From NCBI RefSeq assembly GCF_001245615.1, contig NZ_CWKH01000001.1, positions 3,038,001-3,102,000 of the forward strand: a stretch of 64,000 nt of DNA, written 5' to 3'. How positions within the stretch are numbered: position 1 is the first letter of the stretch; each line of letters starts with the position of its first letter. A program made the position numbers and the translations under genes. This DNA comes from Mycolicibacterium neworleansense (GTDB taxonomy: Bacteria > Actinomycetota > Actinomycetes > Mycobacteriales > Mycobacteriaceae). Shown here in pieces: positions 26,722 through 35,686 of this stretch. Below the pieces are notes generated by a model. It was not told where the DNA came from, made no database searches, and saw only the letters and a program-made list of their open reading frames with translations.

Positions 26722-28506
26722 TCAGAACCGGTGCTCCCCCAGCCACAGTGCGTTGACACCGGTCACGGTGCGCCCGGCCTGGTCCAGCATGCCGAGCAGG
26801 GACTGACCGAGCACACTGCCGACAGCCTGCGGCAACGAGGCGGCGGCCGGCTGCGAGGAAGGCTTGGGCCGCAATATGTCGAGCCAGGTCGAACCGGGGT
26901 AGCTCAGCACCCGCACCTTGGTGTCCGGATCCAGCCCGGCCAGCACCTTGGCCCGGGTGATCGCAGTGCGCAGGCCACCCAGTTCGTCGACCAGGCCGTG
27001 ATCCTTGGCATCAGCGCCGGTCCACACCCGGCCCCGGGCCACCGCATCGACCTGCTCGACCGACAACTTTCGCCCGTCGGCCACTCGTGAGATGAAATCG
27101 GTGTAGTACAGGTCGGTCTCGGCTTCGATCTGAGCGTGCTGTTCGTCGGTGAACGGCGCATTCGAGGACCAGGCGTCGGCATTGGGGTTGGTACGTAGCG
27201 AATCCGAACCGATCCCGAGCTTGTCCTTGAGCTCCCGCGAGATCAGCTTGCCGGTGATCACACCGATGGAACCGGTGATGGTACCGGCGTTGGCCACGAT
27301 GGCATCGGCCGCCATCGACACGTAATAGCCACCCGACGCGGCGACCGCACCCATCGACGCGACAACGGGCTTGCCGCGCTCGCGGGCCCGGATCACCTCG
27401 CGCCAGATGGTTTCCGATGCGGTGACCGATCCGCCGGGACTGTCCACGCGCAGCACGATCGCCGACACCTCGTCGTCGGCGGCCGCCTCGCGCAGGGCTG
27501 CGGCGATGGTGTCCCCGCCGGCGTTGGAGTTACCCACCGGCAGCACCTGCGGCCCACCGCGCCCGCTCACGATCGGACCGTGCAGGGTGACCACCGCGAC
27601 GGTGGGCTTGGACTTGCGGCCCGGCAGCTGCGGCGTCGGCACCTTGGGGGTGGTGCGTGCGTAGCGCGAAAGGTAAAGCCGCGGAAGGGCATCCGGGTGA
27701 CTGTCGGCATCCGCGCCCGCTTCGGTCGGGCCTCCGGACAGCTCGCCGATCCGCGAGTAGGCCTCGTCGCGGAACCCGATCCGATCGACCAGCCCGGCGG
27801 TGATCGCGTCGTCACGCAGCACCGGCGCGGTGTCGGCCAGTGTGTTGATCGCCTCGGTGCTCAGGTGCCGCGACTCGGCGATGCCCTGCCACACCTGCGA
27901 TCGCAGGCTTTCGATCATCCGGCCGTCGGCCTCGCGCTGCGCGTCGGTGTACCGGGCTTCGGTGAAAACGTTTGCCGCGGACTTGTATTCACCACGCGCG
28001 ACGAACTGCGCCTCGATACCCACCTTGTCGAGCGCGTCACGAAGGAACATCGCGTTGGTGGCGAATCCGACCAGGCCTACCGTGCCCGACGGCTGCATCC
28101 ACACCTCGCGGAACGCCGATGCCAGGTAGTAGGACAGCGTGCCCGGATAGGTCTCGGCCCAGGCCAGCGTGGGCTTGACATCGCTGAACGCCGCGATGGC
28201 GTCGCGCAGTTCCTGGACCGGGCCGGGCGCGGCGGCAGGCAGCTGCACCCGCGCGATCAGACCGGCCACCCGATCGTCCTCGGCGGCCCGGTGGATCGCC
28301 GCGACGGCCTGCCGCAGCGTCAGCGGGCGGCCCCCGCCGGCGATCACGGCGAGCGGGTCGAAGCCGGTGGTCTCCGGCGGCATCGACTGCAGGTCCAGCT
28401 CCAACACACATCCGTTGGGAACTCCGTTGTGCCGGGCGGTGTCAACGCGCCGGACCAACGTCTTCAGATCGTCCTGGCCGGGAAGCCCCGGGAGAAACGC
28501 GAACAT
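26722..28506 (-). CDS. sppA: Signal peptide peptidase SppA, 67K type
   Basis: Membrane-associated serine protease that degrades cleaved signal peptides. The 594-residue tandem-domain form shows the N-domain Lys (VARGEYKSAANVF) and the C-domain nucleophile Ser in RVDSPGGSVTASE, the Ser-Lys dyad of SppA; ASGGYYVSMAADAIVAN follows. Synteny matches Rv0724, next to the spc operon. There is no clear N-terminal transmembrane segment, which is common in mycobacterial homologues. Confidence 0.93.
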   Translation of the reverse strand: MFAFLPGLPGQDDLKTLVRRVDTARHNGVPNGCVLELDLQSMPPETTGFDPLAVIAGGGRPLTLRQAVAAIHRAAEDDRVAGLIARVQLPAAAPGPVQELRDAIAAFSDVKPTLAWAETYPGTLSYYLASAFREVWMQPSGTVGLVGFATNAMFLRDALDKVGIEAQFVARGEYKSAANVFTEARYTDAQREADGRMIESLRSQVWQGIAESRHLSTEAINTLADTAPVLRDDAITAGLVDRIGFRDEAYSRIGELSGGPTEAGADADSHPDALPRLYLSRYARTTPKVPTPQLPGRKSKPTVAVVTLHGPIVSGRGGPQVLPVGNSNAGGDTIAAALREAAADDEVSAIVLRVDSPGGSVTASETIWREVIRARERGKPVVASMGAVAASGGYYVSMAADAIVANAGTITGSIGVITGKLISRELKDKLGIGSDSLRTNPNADAWSSNAPFTDEQHAQIEAETDLYYTDFISRVADGRKLSVEQVDAVARGRVWTGADAKDHGLVDELGGLRTAITRAKVLAGLDPDTKVRVLSYPGSTWLDILRPKPSSQPAAASLPQAVGSVLGQSLLGMLDQAGRTVTGVNALWLGEHRF

Positions 28507-28590
28507 GAAACGAGCCTACCGATCCGCCGATTCTGCGCGCGCCGACGAGAAGTCTCCGCCCACCGGGCCCACCGTCGTACCGTGAGACGG

Positions 28591-29517
28591 GTGACGTTTT
28601 CCATCTCCCTGCCGCAGCTCGATCACGACGGCTTCGACGACGCCGGTTTCAAGGCCTACCTGGCTCGCGCCGAGGAACTCGGATTCGAGGGAGGTTGGAC
28701 GATCGAACAGACGGTGGGCCCGGCACCGACGATCGCCCCACTGGAGCTGCTGTCCTATGCCGCGGCGGTCACCACGACGTTGCGGCTGGGGGTGGCGGTC
28801 CTCATCACGTCACTGCACGACCCGCTGCAACTGGCGTCCGCGATCACCGCGGTGGACCGGCTCAGCCACGGCCGGCTCGACGTCGGTGTGGCCCCCGGCG
28901 GGGCCTCCCGCCAGTTCCCCGCCTTCGGCGTGGACCGCTCGACGTTCATCTCCAGCTTCACCGAAGGCCTGGAGTTGATGAAGGCCGCCTGGTCGGATGA
29001 ACCGCGGATCACCTTCCACGGCCGCTTCCGTGATGTCGACGATCTGGCGATCAGCCCCAAACCCGTGCAGCGCCCGCATCCGCCGATCTGGTTCGGCGCG
29101 AACGCCCCGGCGGCACTGGCCCGGGCGGTGCGACATGGCGACGCGTTTCTCGGGGCCGGCTCCTCGACCACGGCGGCCTTCGCCGAGGCAGTGCGCACGG
29201 TGCGCCGCGAGCTCGACGAACAGGGCAAGGACCCGGACGGCTTCCGGATCGGCAAGCGCGTGTATCTGATCGTCGACGACGACAGCGCCCGCGCGCGGGA
29301 ACGGGTGGACGCGGGGTTGGGGCGGATCTACGGGGACCGGTCCGGGTTGGGCGAGGTGGCCGTGGCCGGCACGGCGGACGAGGTCGTGCGGGGCCTGCGC
29401 GAGGTTCTCGATGCGGGCGCACAGACTGTCGTGCTCAACCCCACCGGGGCCACCATCGCCGAGGACCGCGAGCAGTTGGAGCGCCTGGCCGCCGACGTGA
29501 TCCCGCGGCTCACCTGA
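28591..29517 (+). CDS. Luciferase-like (LLM) class flavin/F420-dependent oxidoreductase
   Basis: A 308-residue TIM-barrel bacterial luciferase-like protein. Typical segments are LPQLDHDGFDDAGFKAYLARA, EELGFEGGWTIEQ, TTTLRLGVAVLITSLHDP, LSHGRLDVGVAPGG and KPVQRPHPPIWFGANAP. Mycobacterial members often use F420. The start is GTG at 28591 or 28582; neither has a strong ribosome site. It is inserted between sppA (divergent) and rplO (convergent), two genes that adjoin in M. tuberculosis. Substrate unknown. Confidence 0.85.
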   Translation: MTFSISLPQLDHDGFDDAGFKAYLARAEELGFEGGWTIEQTVGPAPTIAPLELLSYAAAVTTTLRLGVAVLITSLHDPLQLASAITAVDRLSHGRLDVGVAPGGASRQFPAFGVDRSTFISSFTEGLELMKAAWSDEPRITFHGRFRDVDDLAISPKPVQRPHPPIWFGANAPAALARAVRHGDAFLGAGSSTTAAFAEAVRTVRRELDEQGKDPDGFRIGKRVYLIVDDDSARARERVDAGLGRIYGDRSGLGEVAVAGTADEVVRGLREVLDAGAQTVVLNPTGATIAEDREQLERLAADVIPRLT

Positions 29518-29524
29518 TACTGGT

Positions 29525-29580
29525 GAGCAGACGCAAATGTCCCCGACACGCCGGGCGTGCGGGGACATTTGCGTCTGCTC
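29525..29580. terminator. Long perfect hairpin terminator between LLM gene and rplO
   Basis: A 21-bp perfect inverted repeat: left arm 29525-29545 beginning GAGCAGACGCAAATG, right arm 29560-29580 ending TTTGCGTCTGCTC. The 14-base centre (CACGCC/GGCGTG) can pair too. It separates convergent genes and can act on both. The outer sequence is shared in part with the hairpin after mpt83. It belongs to the recurrent mycobacterial terminator type (called TRIT in the literature, to my recollection). Confidence 0.85.
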
Positions 29581-29591
29581 GTGCAGAGAGA

Positions 29592-30035
29592 TTACAGCTC
29601 GGTGGCCGAACCGCCGGCGGCGGTGATGGCCTCACGGGCGCTACCGCTGAACTTGTTGGCGGTCACGTCGACCTTGACGGCCAGCTTGCCGTCGCCGAGC
29701 ACCTTCACCAGGCTGTTCTTGCGAACCAGGCCCTTGGCGACCAGCTCGTCGACACCGATGGTGCCGCCCTGCGGGAACGCCTTGGCGATGTCGCCGACGT
29801 TGACGACCTGGTACTCGGTCCGGAAGCGGTTCTTGAAGCCCTTGAGCTTCGGCAGCCGCATGTGGATCGGCATCTGGCCACCCTCGAACGTCGCGGGGAC
29901 GTTCTTGCGGGCCTTGGTGCCCTTGGTACCACGACCGGCGGTCTTACCCTTGGAGCCCTCACCACGACCGACGCGGGTCTTGGCGGTCTTCTCCCCGGGA
30001 GCGGGCCGCAGGTCGTGAAGCTTGATAACGGACAT
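29592..30035 (-). CDS. rplO: 50S ribosomal protein L15
   Basis: Large-subunit assembly protein. The 147 residues begin [21 protein letters not shown] and include the [21 protein letters not shown] loop. Its ATG overlaps the rpmD stop by one base. It is the last gene of the spc operon, followed by the long hairpin terminator. Confidence 0.97.
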   Translation of the reverse strand: MSVIKLHDLRPAPGEKTAKTRVGRGEGSKGKTAGRGTKGTKARKNVPATFEGGQMPIHMRLPKLKGFKNRFRTEYQVVNVGDIAKAFPQGGTIGVDELVAKGLVRKNSLVKVLGDGKLAVKVDVTANKFSGSAREAITAAGGSATEL

Positions 30036-30220
30036 CAGGACTTCACCTCCTCCACCTCGATGAGGTGATGAACGGCCTTGATCAGACCGCGGGTCTGTGC
30101 GTTGTCCTCACGCACCACGGACTGACGAATCTTCTTCAGCCCCAGGGTCCGCAGGCTTTCGCGCTGCTTCCAGCGTGCGCCGATGGTTCCGCGCACCTGG
30201 GTGATCTTGAGTTCTGCCAT
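30035..30220 (-). CDS. rpmD: 50S ribosomal protein L30
   Basis: A 61-residue protein with the L30 signature [23 protein letters not shown]. It lies between rpsE (2-bp gap) and rplO (1-base overlap) in the spc operon. Confidence 0.97.
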   Translation of the reverse strand: MAELKITQVRGTIGARWKQRESLRTLGLKKIRQSVVREDNAQTRGLIKAVHHLIEVEEVKS

Positions 30221-30222
30221 GG

Positions 30223-30879
30223 TTATGCCGATCCCTCACGCGCTGCTGCGGCAGCCAGCGCTTCGCTCTCACGCCGGGCCTTCAGCATGCCGGCCGGCGC
30301 AACGTCCTCGAGGGGCAGACCGCGACGGGCTGCCACCTCTTCCGGCCGCTGGATCTGCTTCAGCGCGGCAACGGTGGCGTGAACCACGTTGATCGCGTTG
30401 TCGCTGCCCAGCGACTTGGCCAGGATGTCGTGCACGCCGGCGCACTCCAGCACCGCGCGAGCCGCACCACCGGCGATCACACCGGTACCGGGGCTGGCCG
30501 GACGCAGCATCACGACACCGGCAGCGGCCTCGCCCTGAACCGGGTGCACGATGGTGCCACCGATCAGCGGAACGCGGAAGAAGCCCTTGCGAGCCTCCTC
30601 GACGCCCTTGGCGATAGCGGCCGGAACTTCCTTGGCCTTGCCGTAGCCGACGCCGACCATGCCCTTGCCGTCACCGACGATGACCAGTGCGGTGAAGCTG
30701 AAGCGCCGACCACCCTTGACCACCTTGGAGACGCGGTTGATCGACACCACGCGCTCGATGTAATTGCTCTTCTCGCCGCTGTCGCGGCCGCCACGGCCAC
30801 CGCGGTCGTCGCGGCGGCCACGGCCACCACGGTTGTCGGAAGCGCCTGGGCCGCCGGCACCAGTTGCCTGCTCGGCCAT
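30223..30879 (-). CDS. rpsE: 30S ribosomal protein S5
   Basis: Decoding-fidelity protein of the 30S subunit. It has the S5 double-stranded-RNA-binding start [21 protein letters not shown] and the C-terminal [20 protein letters not shown]. The first 40 residues are a Gly/Arg/Asp-rich mycobacterial extension. Two adjacent ATGs exist at 30882 and 30879; I chose the second by comparison with the mycobacterial MAEQ start. Confidence 0.97.
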   Translation of the reverse strand: MAEQATGAGGPGASDNRGGRGRRDDRGGRGGRDSGEKSNYIERVVSINRVSKVVKGGRRFSFTALVIVGDGKGMVGVGYGKAKEVPAAIAKGVEEARKGFFRVPLIGGTIVHPVQGEAAAGVVMLRPASPGTGVIAGGAARAVLECAGVHDILAKSLGSDNAINVVHATVAALKQIQRPEEVAARRGLPLEDVAPAGMLKARRESEALAAAAAREGSA

Positions 30880-30904
30880 CATGCAGTCCTCTCGTTGACA
30901 GTCA

Positions 30905-31315
30905 TCAGAATTTCAGCCCGCCCTCGCGCGCGGCATCCGCCAGCGCGGCGATCCGGCCGCCATAGGTGTAGCCACCACGGTCGAACACCACGGTGTCGAC
31001 GCCGGCAGCCTTGGCACGCTCGGCGATCAGCTGACCGACGCGAACGCTGTGCGCCTTCTTGTCACCCTCGACGGCGCGGACGTCGGCCTCGATCGACGAA
31101 GCAGCCGCCAGCGTGACGCCCTGCAGGTCGTCGACGAGCTGCACGTGGATGTGCCGTGCCGAGCGGTTGACCACCAGACGCGGGGTCTGGGCGGTGCCGG
31201 AGACCTTCTTGCGCAACCGGGCGTGCCGACGCAGCCGGGAGTTGCGGCGGGTCTCAGAGATGTTCTGCCCCACCGGCTTGCGGGCGGCGGCAGCGTCAGT
31301 CTTTGTAGTAGCCAT
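30905..31315 (-). CDS. rplR: 50S ribosomal protein L18
   Basis: 5S rRNA-binding protein of 136 residues. L18 signatures are [32 protein letters not shown] and the C-terminal [23 protein letters not shown]. It follows rplF by 3 bp. Confidence 0.97.
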   Translation of the reverse strand: MATTKTDAAAARKPVGQNISETRRNSRLRRHARLRKKVSGTAQTPRLVVNRSARHIHVQLVDDLQGVTLAAASSIEADVRAVEGDKKAHSVRVGQLIAERAKAAGVDTVVFDRGGYTYGGRIAALADAAREGGLKF

Positions 31316-31318
31316 GAC

Positions 31319-31858
31319 TTACTTACCTGTCTTTCCGACCTTGCGGCGGATCTGCTCACCCTCGTAACGCACGCCCTTGCCCTTGTACGGGTCGGGACGG
31401 CGCAGGCGGCGGATGACCGCGGAGATCTGACCGACCTTCTGCTTGTCGATACCTGAGACCGAGAACTTCGTGGGCGTCTCGACGGCGAACGTGATGCCCT
31501 CGGGCGCCTCGATCACCACGGGGTGGCTGTAACCGAGTGCGAACTCCAGGTTGGAACCCTTGAGCTGGACGCGGTAGCCGACGCCGAAGATCTCCATCTT
31601 GCGGGTGTAGCCCTCGGTGACGCCGGTGACCAGGTTGGCCACCAGGGTGCGGGAGAGCCCGTGCAGGGAGCGGCTGCGCCGCTCGTCATCGGGACGGCTG
31701 ACCACAATGGCGCCATCCTCGTTGCGCTCGACGGTGATCGGCTCTGCGACATCCAGGGTCAGGGTGCCCTTGGGGCCCTTGACCGAGACGTTGCGGCCGT
31801 CAATCGTCACATCGACCCCGGCGGGAACCAGGACCGGCTGCTTACCAATACGCGACAT
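31319..31858 (-). CDS. rplF: 50S ribosomal protein L6
   Basis: A 179-residue protein with the duplicated L6 fold. It starts [17 protein letters not shown] and has the C-terminal signature [19 protein letters not shown]. It lies between rpsH and rplR in the spc operon. Confidence 0.97.
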   Translation of the reverse strand: MSRIGKQPVLVPAGVDVTIDGRNVSVKGPKGTLTLDVAEPITVERNEDGAIVVSRPDDERRSRSLHGLSRTLVANLVTGVTEGYTRKMEIFGVGYRVQLKGSNLEFALGYSHPVVIEAPEGITFAVETPTKFSVSGIDKQKVGQISAVIRRLRRPDPYKGKGVRYEGEQIRRKVGKTGK

Positions 31859-31871
31859 GTTCTGCTGCCCC

Positions 31872-32270
31872 CTACCAGACGTAAGCGAGGACTTCGCCGC
31901 CCACGCCGCTTCGTGCCGCCTGACGGTCGGTGAGCAGACCCGAGGACGTGGAGATGATCGCCACGCCCAGGCCGCCGAGCACCCGAGGCAGATTGGTGGA
32001 CTTTGCGTAAACCCGCAGACCGGGCTTGCTCACGCGACGCAGGCCGGCGATGCTGCGCTCACGGCTGGGGCCGTACTTGAGCGAGACCACCAGGGACTTG
32101 CCGACGCGGGCATCCTCGGTGCGGTAATCGGAGATGTAGCCCTCTTTCTTGAGGATCTCGGCGATGTTCGCCTTGATCTTCGAGTGGGGCAGAGTCACCT
32201 CATCGTGGTACGCCGAATTGGCGTTGCGCAGACGTGTCAAAAAGTCTGCGATCGGGTCAGTCATCGTCAT
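31872..32270 (-). CDS. rpsH: 30S ribosomal protein S8
   Basis: A 132-residue 16S rRNA-binding protein and central assembly protein. It begins [18 protein letters not shown] and ends with [21 protein letters not shown] sequence. A 99-bp gap from rpsZ contains no gene and could hold an internal regulatory hairpin. Confidence 0.97.
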   Translation of the reverse strand: MTMTDPIADFLTRLRNANSAYHDEVTLPHSKIKANIAEILKKEGYISDYRTEDARVGKSLVVSLKYGPSRERSIAGLRRVSKPGLRVYAKSTNLPRVLGGLGVAIISTSSGLLTDRQAARSGVGGEVLAYVW

Positions 32271-32369
32271 GACAACCGGCTCACCTTCCTCGCGGCGGTT
32301 CCCTCTTCAGGGCCTTCCGCAACCTGTTTGGATTGGTCTGTGTGGTCTACTGCGCAGCGGTCCGCTGGA

Positions 32370-32555
32370 TTACCAGCTGGACTTCTGCACGCCGGGCAGC
32401 TCACCCGCGTGCGCCATCTCGCGCAGGCAGATACGGCACAGCCCGAACTTGCGGTAGACCGAGTGCGGGCGACCGCACTTGTTGCACCGCGTGTACGCGC
32501 GAACCGCGAACTTGGGCTTCTTGTTGGCCTTGTGGATCAACGCCTTCTTTGCCAT
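32370..32555 (-). CDS. rpsZ: 30S ribosomal protein S14 type Z (zinc-binding)
   Basis: The short 61-residue S14 with two CxxC pairs (CNKCGRPH and CRICLREMA) forming the zinc ribbon. This is the C+ form; the zinc-independent paralogue, if present, would be elsewhere. It lies in the spc operon after rplE (4-bp gap). Confidence 0.97.
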   Translation of the reverse strand: MAKKALIHKANKKPKFAVRAYTRCNKCGRPHSVYRKFGLCRICLREMAHAGELPGVQKSSW

Positions 32556-32559
32556 GTGC

Positions 32560-33123
32560 TCAGTTCTCCTTGAAGGGGAAGCCCAGCGCCTTCAGCAGCG
32601 CACGGCCTTCGTCGTCGTTGGTCGCCGAGGTGACGACGGTGATGTCCATGCCGCGGGGACGGTCGATGGAATCCACGTCGATCTCGTGGAACATCGACTG
32701 CTCGTTGAGGCCGAAGGTGTAGTTGCCGGTGCCGTCGAACTGCTTGCCGTTCAGGCCGCGGAAGTCGCGGATACGGGGCAGGGCGATGGAGATCAGCCGG
32801 TCCAGGAACTCCCACATCCGGTCGCCGCGCAGGGTCACGCGGGCGCCGATGGGCATGCCCTCACGCAGCTTGAACTGTGCGATGGACTTGCGGGCCTTGC
32901 GGATCTCCGGCTTCTGGCCGGTGATCAGCTGCAGGTCACTGACCGCGCCGTTGATCAGCTTGGCGTCACGGGCGGCGTCACCGACGCCCATGTTGACGAC
33001 GACCTTGACGACGCCAGGGATCTGCATGACGTTGTCGAACTCGAACTGCTTGTTCAGCGCTTCGCGGATCTCTTCGCGGTAGCGCTGCTTCAGCCGGGGC
33101 TGAACCTTCTCTGGTGCAGTCAT
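32560..33123 (-). CDS. rplE: 50S ribosomal protein L5
   Basis: 5S rRNA and P-site tRNA contact protein, 187 residues. L5 signatures are [38 protein letters not shown] and [19 protein letters not shown] C-terminus. Its ATG overlaps the rplX stop. Confidence 0.97.
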   Translation of the reverse strand: MTAPEKVQPRLKQRYREEIREALNKQFEFDNVMQIPGVVKVVVNMGVGDAARDAKLINGAVSDLQLITGQKPEIRKARKSIAQFKLREGMPIGARVTLRGDRMWEFLDRLISIALPRIRDFRGLNGKQFDGTGNYTFGLNEQSMFHEIDVDSIDRPRGMDITVVTSATNDDEGRALLKALGFPFKEN

Positions 33124-33440
33124 CAGATGTCCTTGCCATTGGTCTTGGCGATGCGGACCTTCTTGCCGGTCTCCTCATCGACGCGGTAACCCACGCGGGT
33201 CGGCTTGCCGTCGGAGTCGACGACCATCACGTTGGACACGTGGATCGCGGCTTCCTGGGTGACGATGCCGCCCGACGACGCGCCACGCTCGTTCTGCGAC
33301 TGCGCGGTGTGCTTCTTGATCCGGTTGACGCCCTCGACCAGAACCTTGTCGCGGGTCGGGTAGGCCTCGATGACCTTGCCCTTCGCGCCCTTGTCCTTGC
33401 CCGAGACCACCAGCACGGTGTCGCCCTTGTGGACCTTCAT
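33123..33440 (-). CDS. rplX: 50S ribosomal protein L24
   Basis: A 105-residue assembly initiator with an N-terminal KOW motif ([19 protein letters not shown]). It immediately follows rplN with no spacer and overlaps rplE. Confidence 0.97.
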   Translation of the reverse strand: MKVHKGDTVLVVSGKDKGAKGKVIEAYPTRDKVLVEGVNRIKKHTAQSQNERGASSGGIVTQEAAIHVSNVMVVDSDGKPTRVGYRVDEETGKKVRIAKTNGKDI

Positions 33441-33809
33441 TTACAAAACCTCCGGCGCCAGCGAGACGATCTTCATGAAGCGCTTCTCGCGCAGTTCCCG
33501 GCCGACGGGCCCGAAGATGCGGGTACCGCGGGGGTCGTTGTCGGCCTTGATGATGACGGCCGCGTTCTCGTCGAACTTGATGTAGCTGCCGTCGGCGCGG
33601 CGACGCTCCTTGACGGTGCGCACCACGACGGCCTTGACGACATCGCCACGCTTGACGTTGCCGCCGGGGATGGCGTCCTTGACGGTCGCGACGATGACAT
33701 CACCGATGCCTGCGTAGCGTCGCGATGAGCCACCGAGCACGCGGATGCACAAGATCTCCTTGGCGCCCGTGTTGTCGGCGACCTTCAACCGCGATTCCTG
33801 CTGAATCAC
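33441..33809 (-). CDS. rplN: 50S ribosomal protein L14
   Basis: A 122-residue protein starting [18 protein letters not shown] and ending in the L14 signature ([19 protein letters not shown]). First gene of the spc operon. A strong housekeeping promoter lies about 130 bp upstream, so the operon need not depend on S10-operon transcription 27 kb away. Confidence 0.97.
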   Translation of the reverse strand: MIQQESRLKVADNTGAKEILCIRVLGGSSRRYAGIGDVIVATVKDAIPGGNVKRGDVVKAVVVRTVKERRRADGSYIKFDENAAVIIKADNDPRGTRIFGPVGRELREKRFMKIVSLAPEVL

Positions 33810-33939
33810 TCGATCTCCTGACCTGGTTTTGTATGCACGCCAGATACCGACCTGGACGTGCGCGGTCTTTGTTTCCGAAGGGCACGCGGGGCTGACTCAA
33901 TACAGCAGTCAACCGAGGTCTGCCCAAGGCAACCCCTAC

Positions 33940-33968
33940 ATACTAGGTGAGCACGGCGAATGCGCCAA
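33940..33968 (-). promoter_or_regulatory. Predicted promoter of the spc operon (rplN)
   Basis: On the minus strand: TTGGCG (33968-33963), 17-bp spacer, TAGTAT (33945-33940). Transcription from here gives a leader of about 120 nt before rplN. It lies after the FGE gene stop, in a 256-bp gap without any gene. The leader has ribosome site CAGGAG before ATG; any autoregulatory structure was not resolved by eye. Confidence 0.6.
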
Positions 33969-34065
33969 ATCGTCGCGCTTTCCTCGTCGAGCGTGCGGTG
34001 AGATCACCGCTGAGCTGGGAAACGCGATCTGTGTGCACCCTCGGCGCGGGCGCGCGTCCCGGCCC

Positions 34066-34938
34066 TCAGCTGACCACGCAGCGAAATCCGATGTGGGTGG
34101 TCGCGCTGTCCTGCGACTGCGGCGACCGTGCCGCCGGACGGTAACGGTGACAGTACTCGGGCGCGCAGAGGTGCGAACCACCCTTGAGCACCTGGTTCAC
34201 CGTGGGATCCGCCCCGGCGGGCGGGCAGCACGCCGGCGCGTCGGTCCCTGGCCGGTGCTGACCGGTGAACCTCGTGGTGGTCCACTCCCACACGTTGCCG
34301 ATCATGTCGGACAAGCCGAACCCGTTCACCGGGAAGGCTCCGATCGGCGAGGTGCCGTGCCAGCCGAGGGCGCCGTCGTTGCGATACGGGAACCGGCCCT
34401 GCCAGGTGTTGGCCATGAGCTGCCCGCCGGGAGTTGCCTCGTCACCCCAGGCATAGATGCCCTCGACTCCCCCGCGGGCCGCGTACTCCCACTCGGCTTC
34501 GGTGGGCAGCCGGCGGCCCGCCCAGGCTGCGTACGCCGCGGCGTCCGGATAGGCCACCTGAACGACGGGATGATCGGGTGCGGCCGGGTCCCGGTCTGGC
34601 CCGAACGGGTGACGCCAGTTGGCTCCGGGCGCCCAGTCCCACCATTGCCGCCAGTCCCTCAGGTCGACGGGGCCGTCGGTGGGCTTGAACACCAGGGCCC
34701 CGGGCACCAGATCGGCCTCGTCCACCCCGGGGTACAGCGCCGGGTCCATCGGCTGTTCGGCGATCGTGAGGTATCCGGTTGCCTCGACGAATGCGCCGAA
34801 CTCGGCGGTGGTGACCGGGTACTTCTCGATGGCGAACGGGGCCACGGTCACCGGATGAACCGGGGTCTCTTCGGGGTAGAACGCCGTCGAACCCATCTGG
34901 AAGGTCGCGCCGGGAAGCTCGATGAGTTCGGAGACCAC
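34066..34938 (-). CDS. Formylglycine-generating enzyme (Rv0712-like)
   Basis: Oxidises the active-site Cys of type I sulfatases to formylglycine. The 290-residue protein has the FGE-sulfatase fold: MGSTAFYPEETPVHPVTVAPF near the N-terminus, GRRLPTEAEWEYAARGG, NVWEWTTTRF and the two catalytic, copper-binding Cys in KGGSHLCAPEYCHRYRPAAR, ending HIGFRCV. The start is GTG at 34938. It lies 35 bp after a lipoprotein gene and downstream of the sulfatase atsA on the same strand; the Rv0711-Rv0712 pair is conserved apart from that lipoprotein. It should activate both CSPTR sulfatases of this window. Confidence 0.93.
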   Translation of the reverse strand: MVSELIELPGATFQMGSTAFYPEETPVHPVTVAPFAIEKYPVTTAEFGAFVEATGYLTIAEQPMDPALYPGVDEADLVPGALVFKPTDGPVDLRDWRQWWDWAPGANWRHPFGPDRDPAAPDHPVVQVAYPDAAAYAAWAGRRLPTEAEWEYAARGGVEGIYAWGDEATPGGQLMANTWQGRFPYRNDGALGWHGTSPIGAFPVNGFGLSDMIGNVWEWTTTRFTGQHRPGTDAPACCPPAGADPTVNQVLKGGSHLCAPEYCHRYRPAARSPQSQDSATTHIGFRCVVS

Positions 34939-34973
34939 GGCACCGAGGCTAGTCGGGTTGAGGATCGTCCCGG

Positions 34974-35675
34974 TCAGCCCGGCATGGTGATTCCGAAGTC
35001 GGCGAGCATCTTCGAACTGGCCTCATCGAATCCCGGTGTTCCGCTCGGAGCCTCGAGACGCACGACGGCCAGGAAAGCGCCGTCATTGGTCCACACGTGA
35101 ACGATGCGGTCGGCGTATTCGATGGATTTCCCAGGCTGCTCGGCCAGCATGCCCATCAGCTTCTGCCCGCTGTAACCGCACAGGTCACCGGGCAGCACGC
35201 TGACACTGTTGATCGGGTATTTCGCGACGCGCTCGTCGGCGTAGTGCTCGAAGTCCGCCCGGGCGGTCCGCGTCGTCGGGGTGAGCGTGATCTCGGCGGT
35301 CATCTCCGCCGGGCCGGTCAGCCGTACCGCTGCCGCATGTGGGGTCACCTCGGTGAACCCTTCGGGCACCGCGACCGTCAGCGACGGCGAGCCGGGCGCT
35401 TGGCTGTCGGCGGTCACGGTCGGCCCAGCCGGCGGCGGGCAGGTGATCTCGCCGGCAGCCAGCACCCGCGTGGTGGTCGGCTCGACCCCGTAGGCCGGCA
35501 TGGCGAACTCCGGCGGCCGTTCGCGCTGAGGGGTGGTCACCGGCAGTGTCGTGACCGGCGCCGCCGACATCGTGGTGTCGGCGAGCGGGTCGGCGACGTG
35601 GACCGTGCCCCCACAGCCTGCCAATGCCAGCAGCGCCAATGCGCCGATGGCCACCGGAACCGCTTGCACTGCCAT
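34974..35675 (-). CDS. Lipoprotein, possibly LpqN/LpqT-like
   Basis: A 233-residue exported lipoprotein with signal and lipobox LALAGC at residues 16-21. A Thr/Pro-rich linker (to about residue 55) precedes a mixed alpha/beta domain with one Cys pair candidate (EITCPPPAG and GDLCGYSG). The C-terminal pattern (SLTVAVPEGFTEV, then ANDGAFLAVVRLEAP-like strands) suggests the Lpp-LpqN fold, with moderate confidence. It lies 11 bp after atsA and 35 bp before the FGE gene, so it is expressed with sulfatase functions; a role at the cell surface in sulfate-ester handling is only inferred. Confidence 0.7.
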   Translation of the reverse strand: MAVQAVPVAIGALALLALAGCGGTVHVADPLADTTMSAAPVTTLPVTTPQRERPPEFAMPAYGVEPTTTRVLAAGEITCPPPAGPTVTADSQAPGSPSLTVAVPEGFTEVTPHAAAVRLTGPAEMTAEITLTPTTRTARADFEHYADERVAKYPINSVSVLPGDLCGYSGQKLMGMLAEQPGKSIEYADRIVHVWTNDGAFLAVVRLEAPSGTPGFDEASSKMLADFGITMPG

Positions 35676-35686
35676 TGATCTGCCCT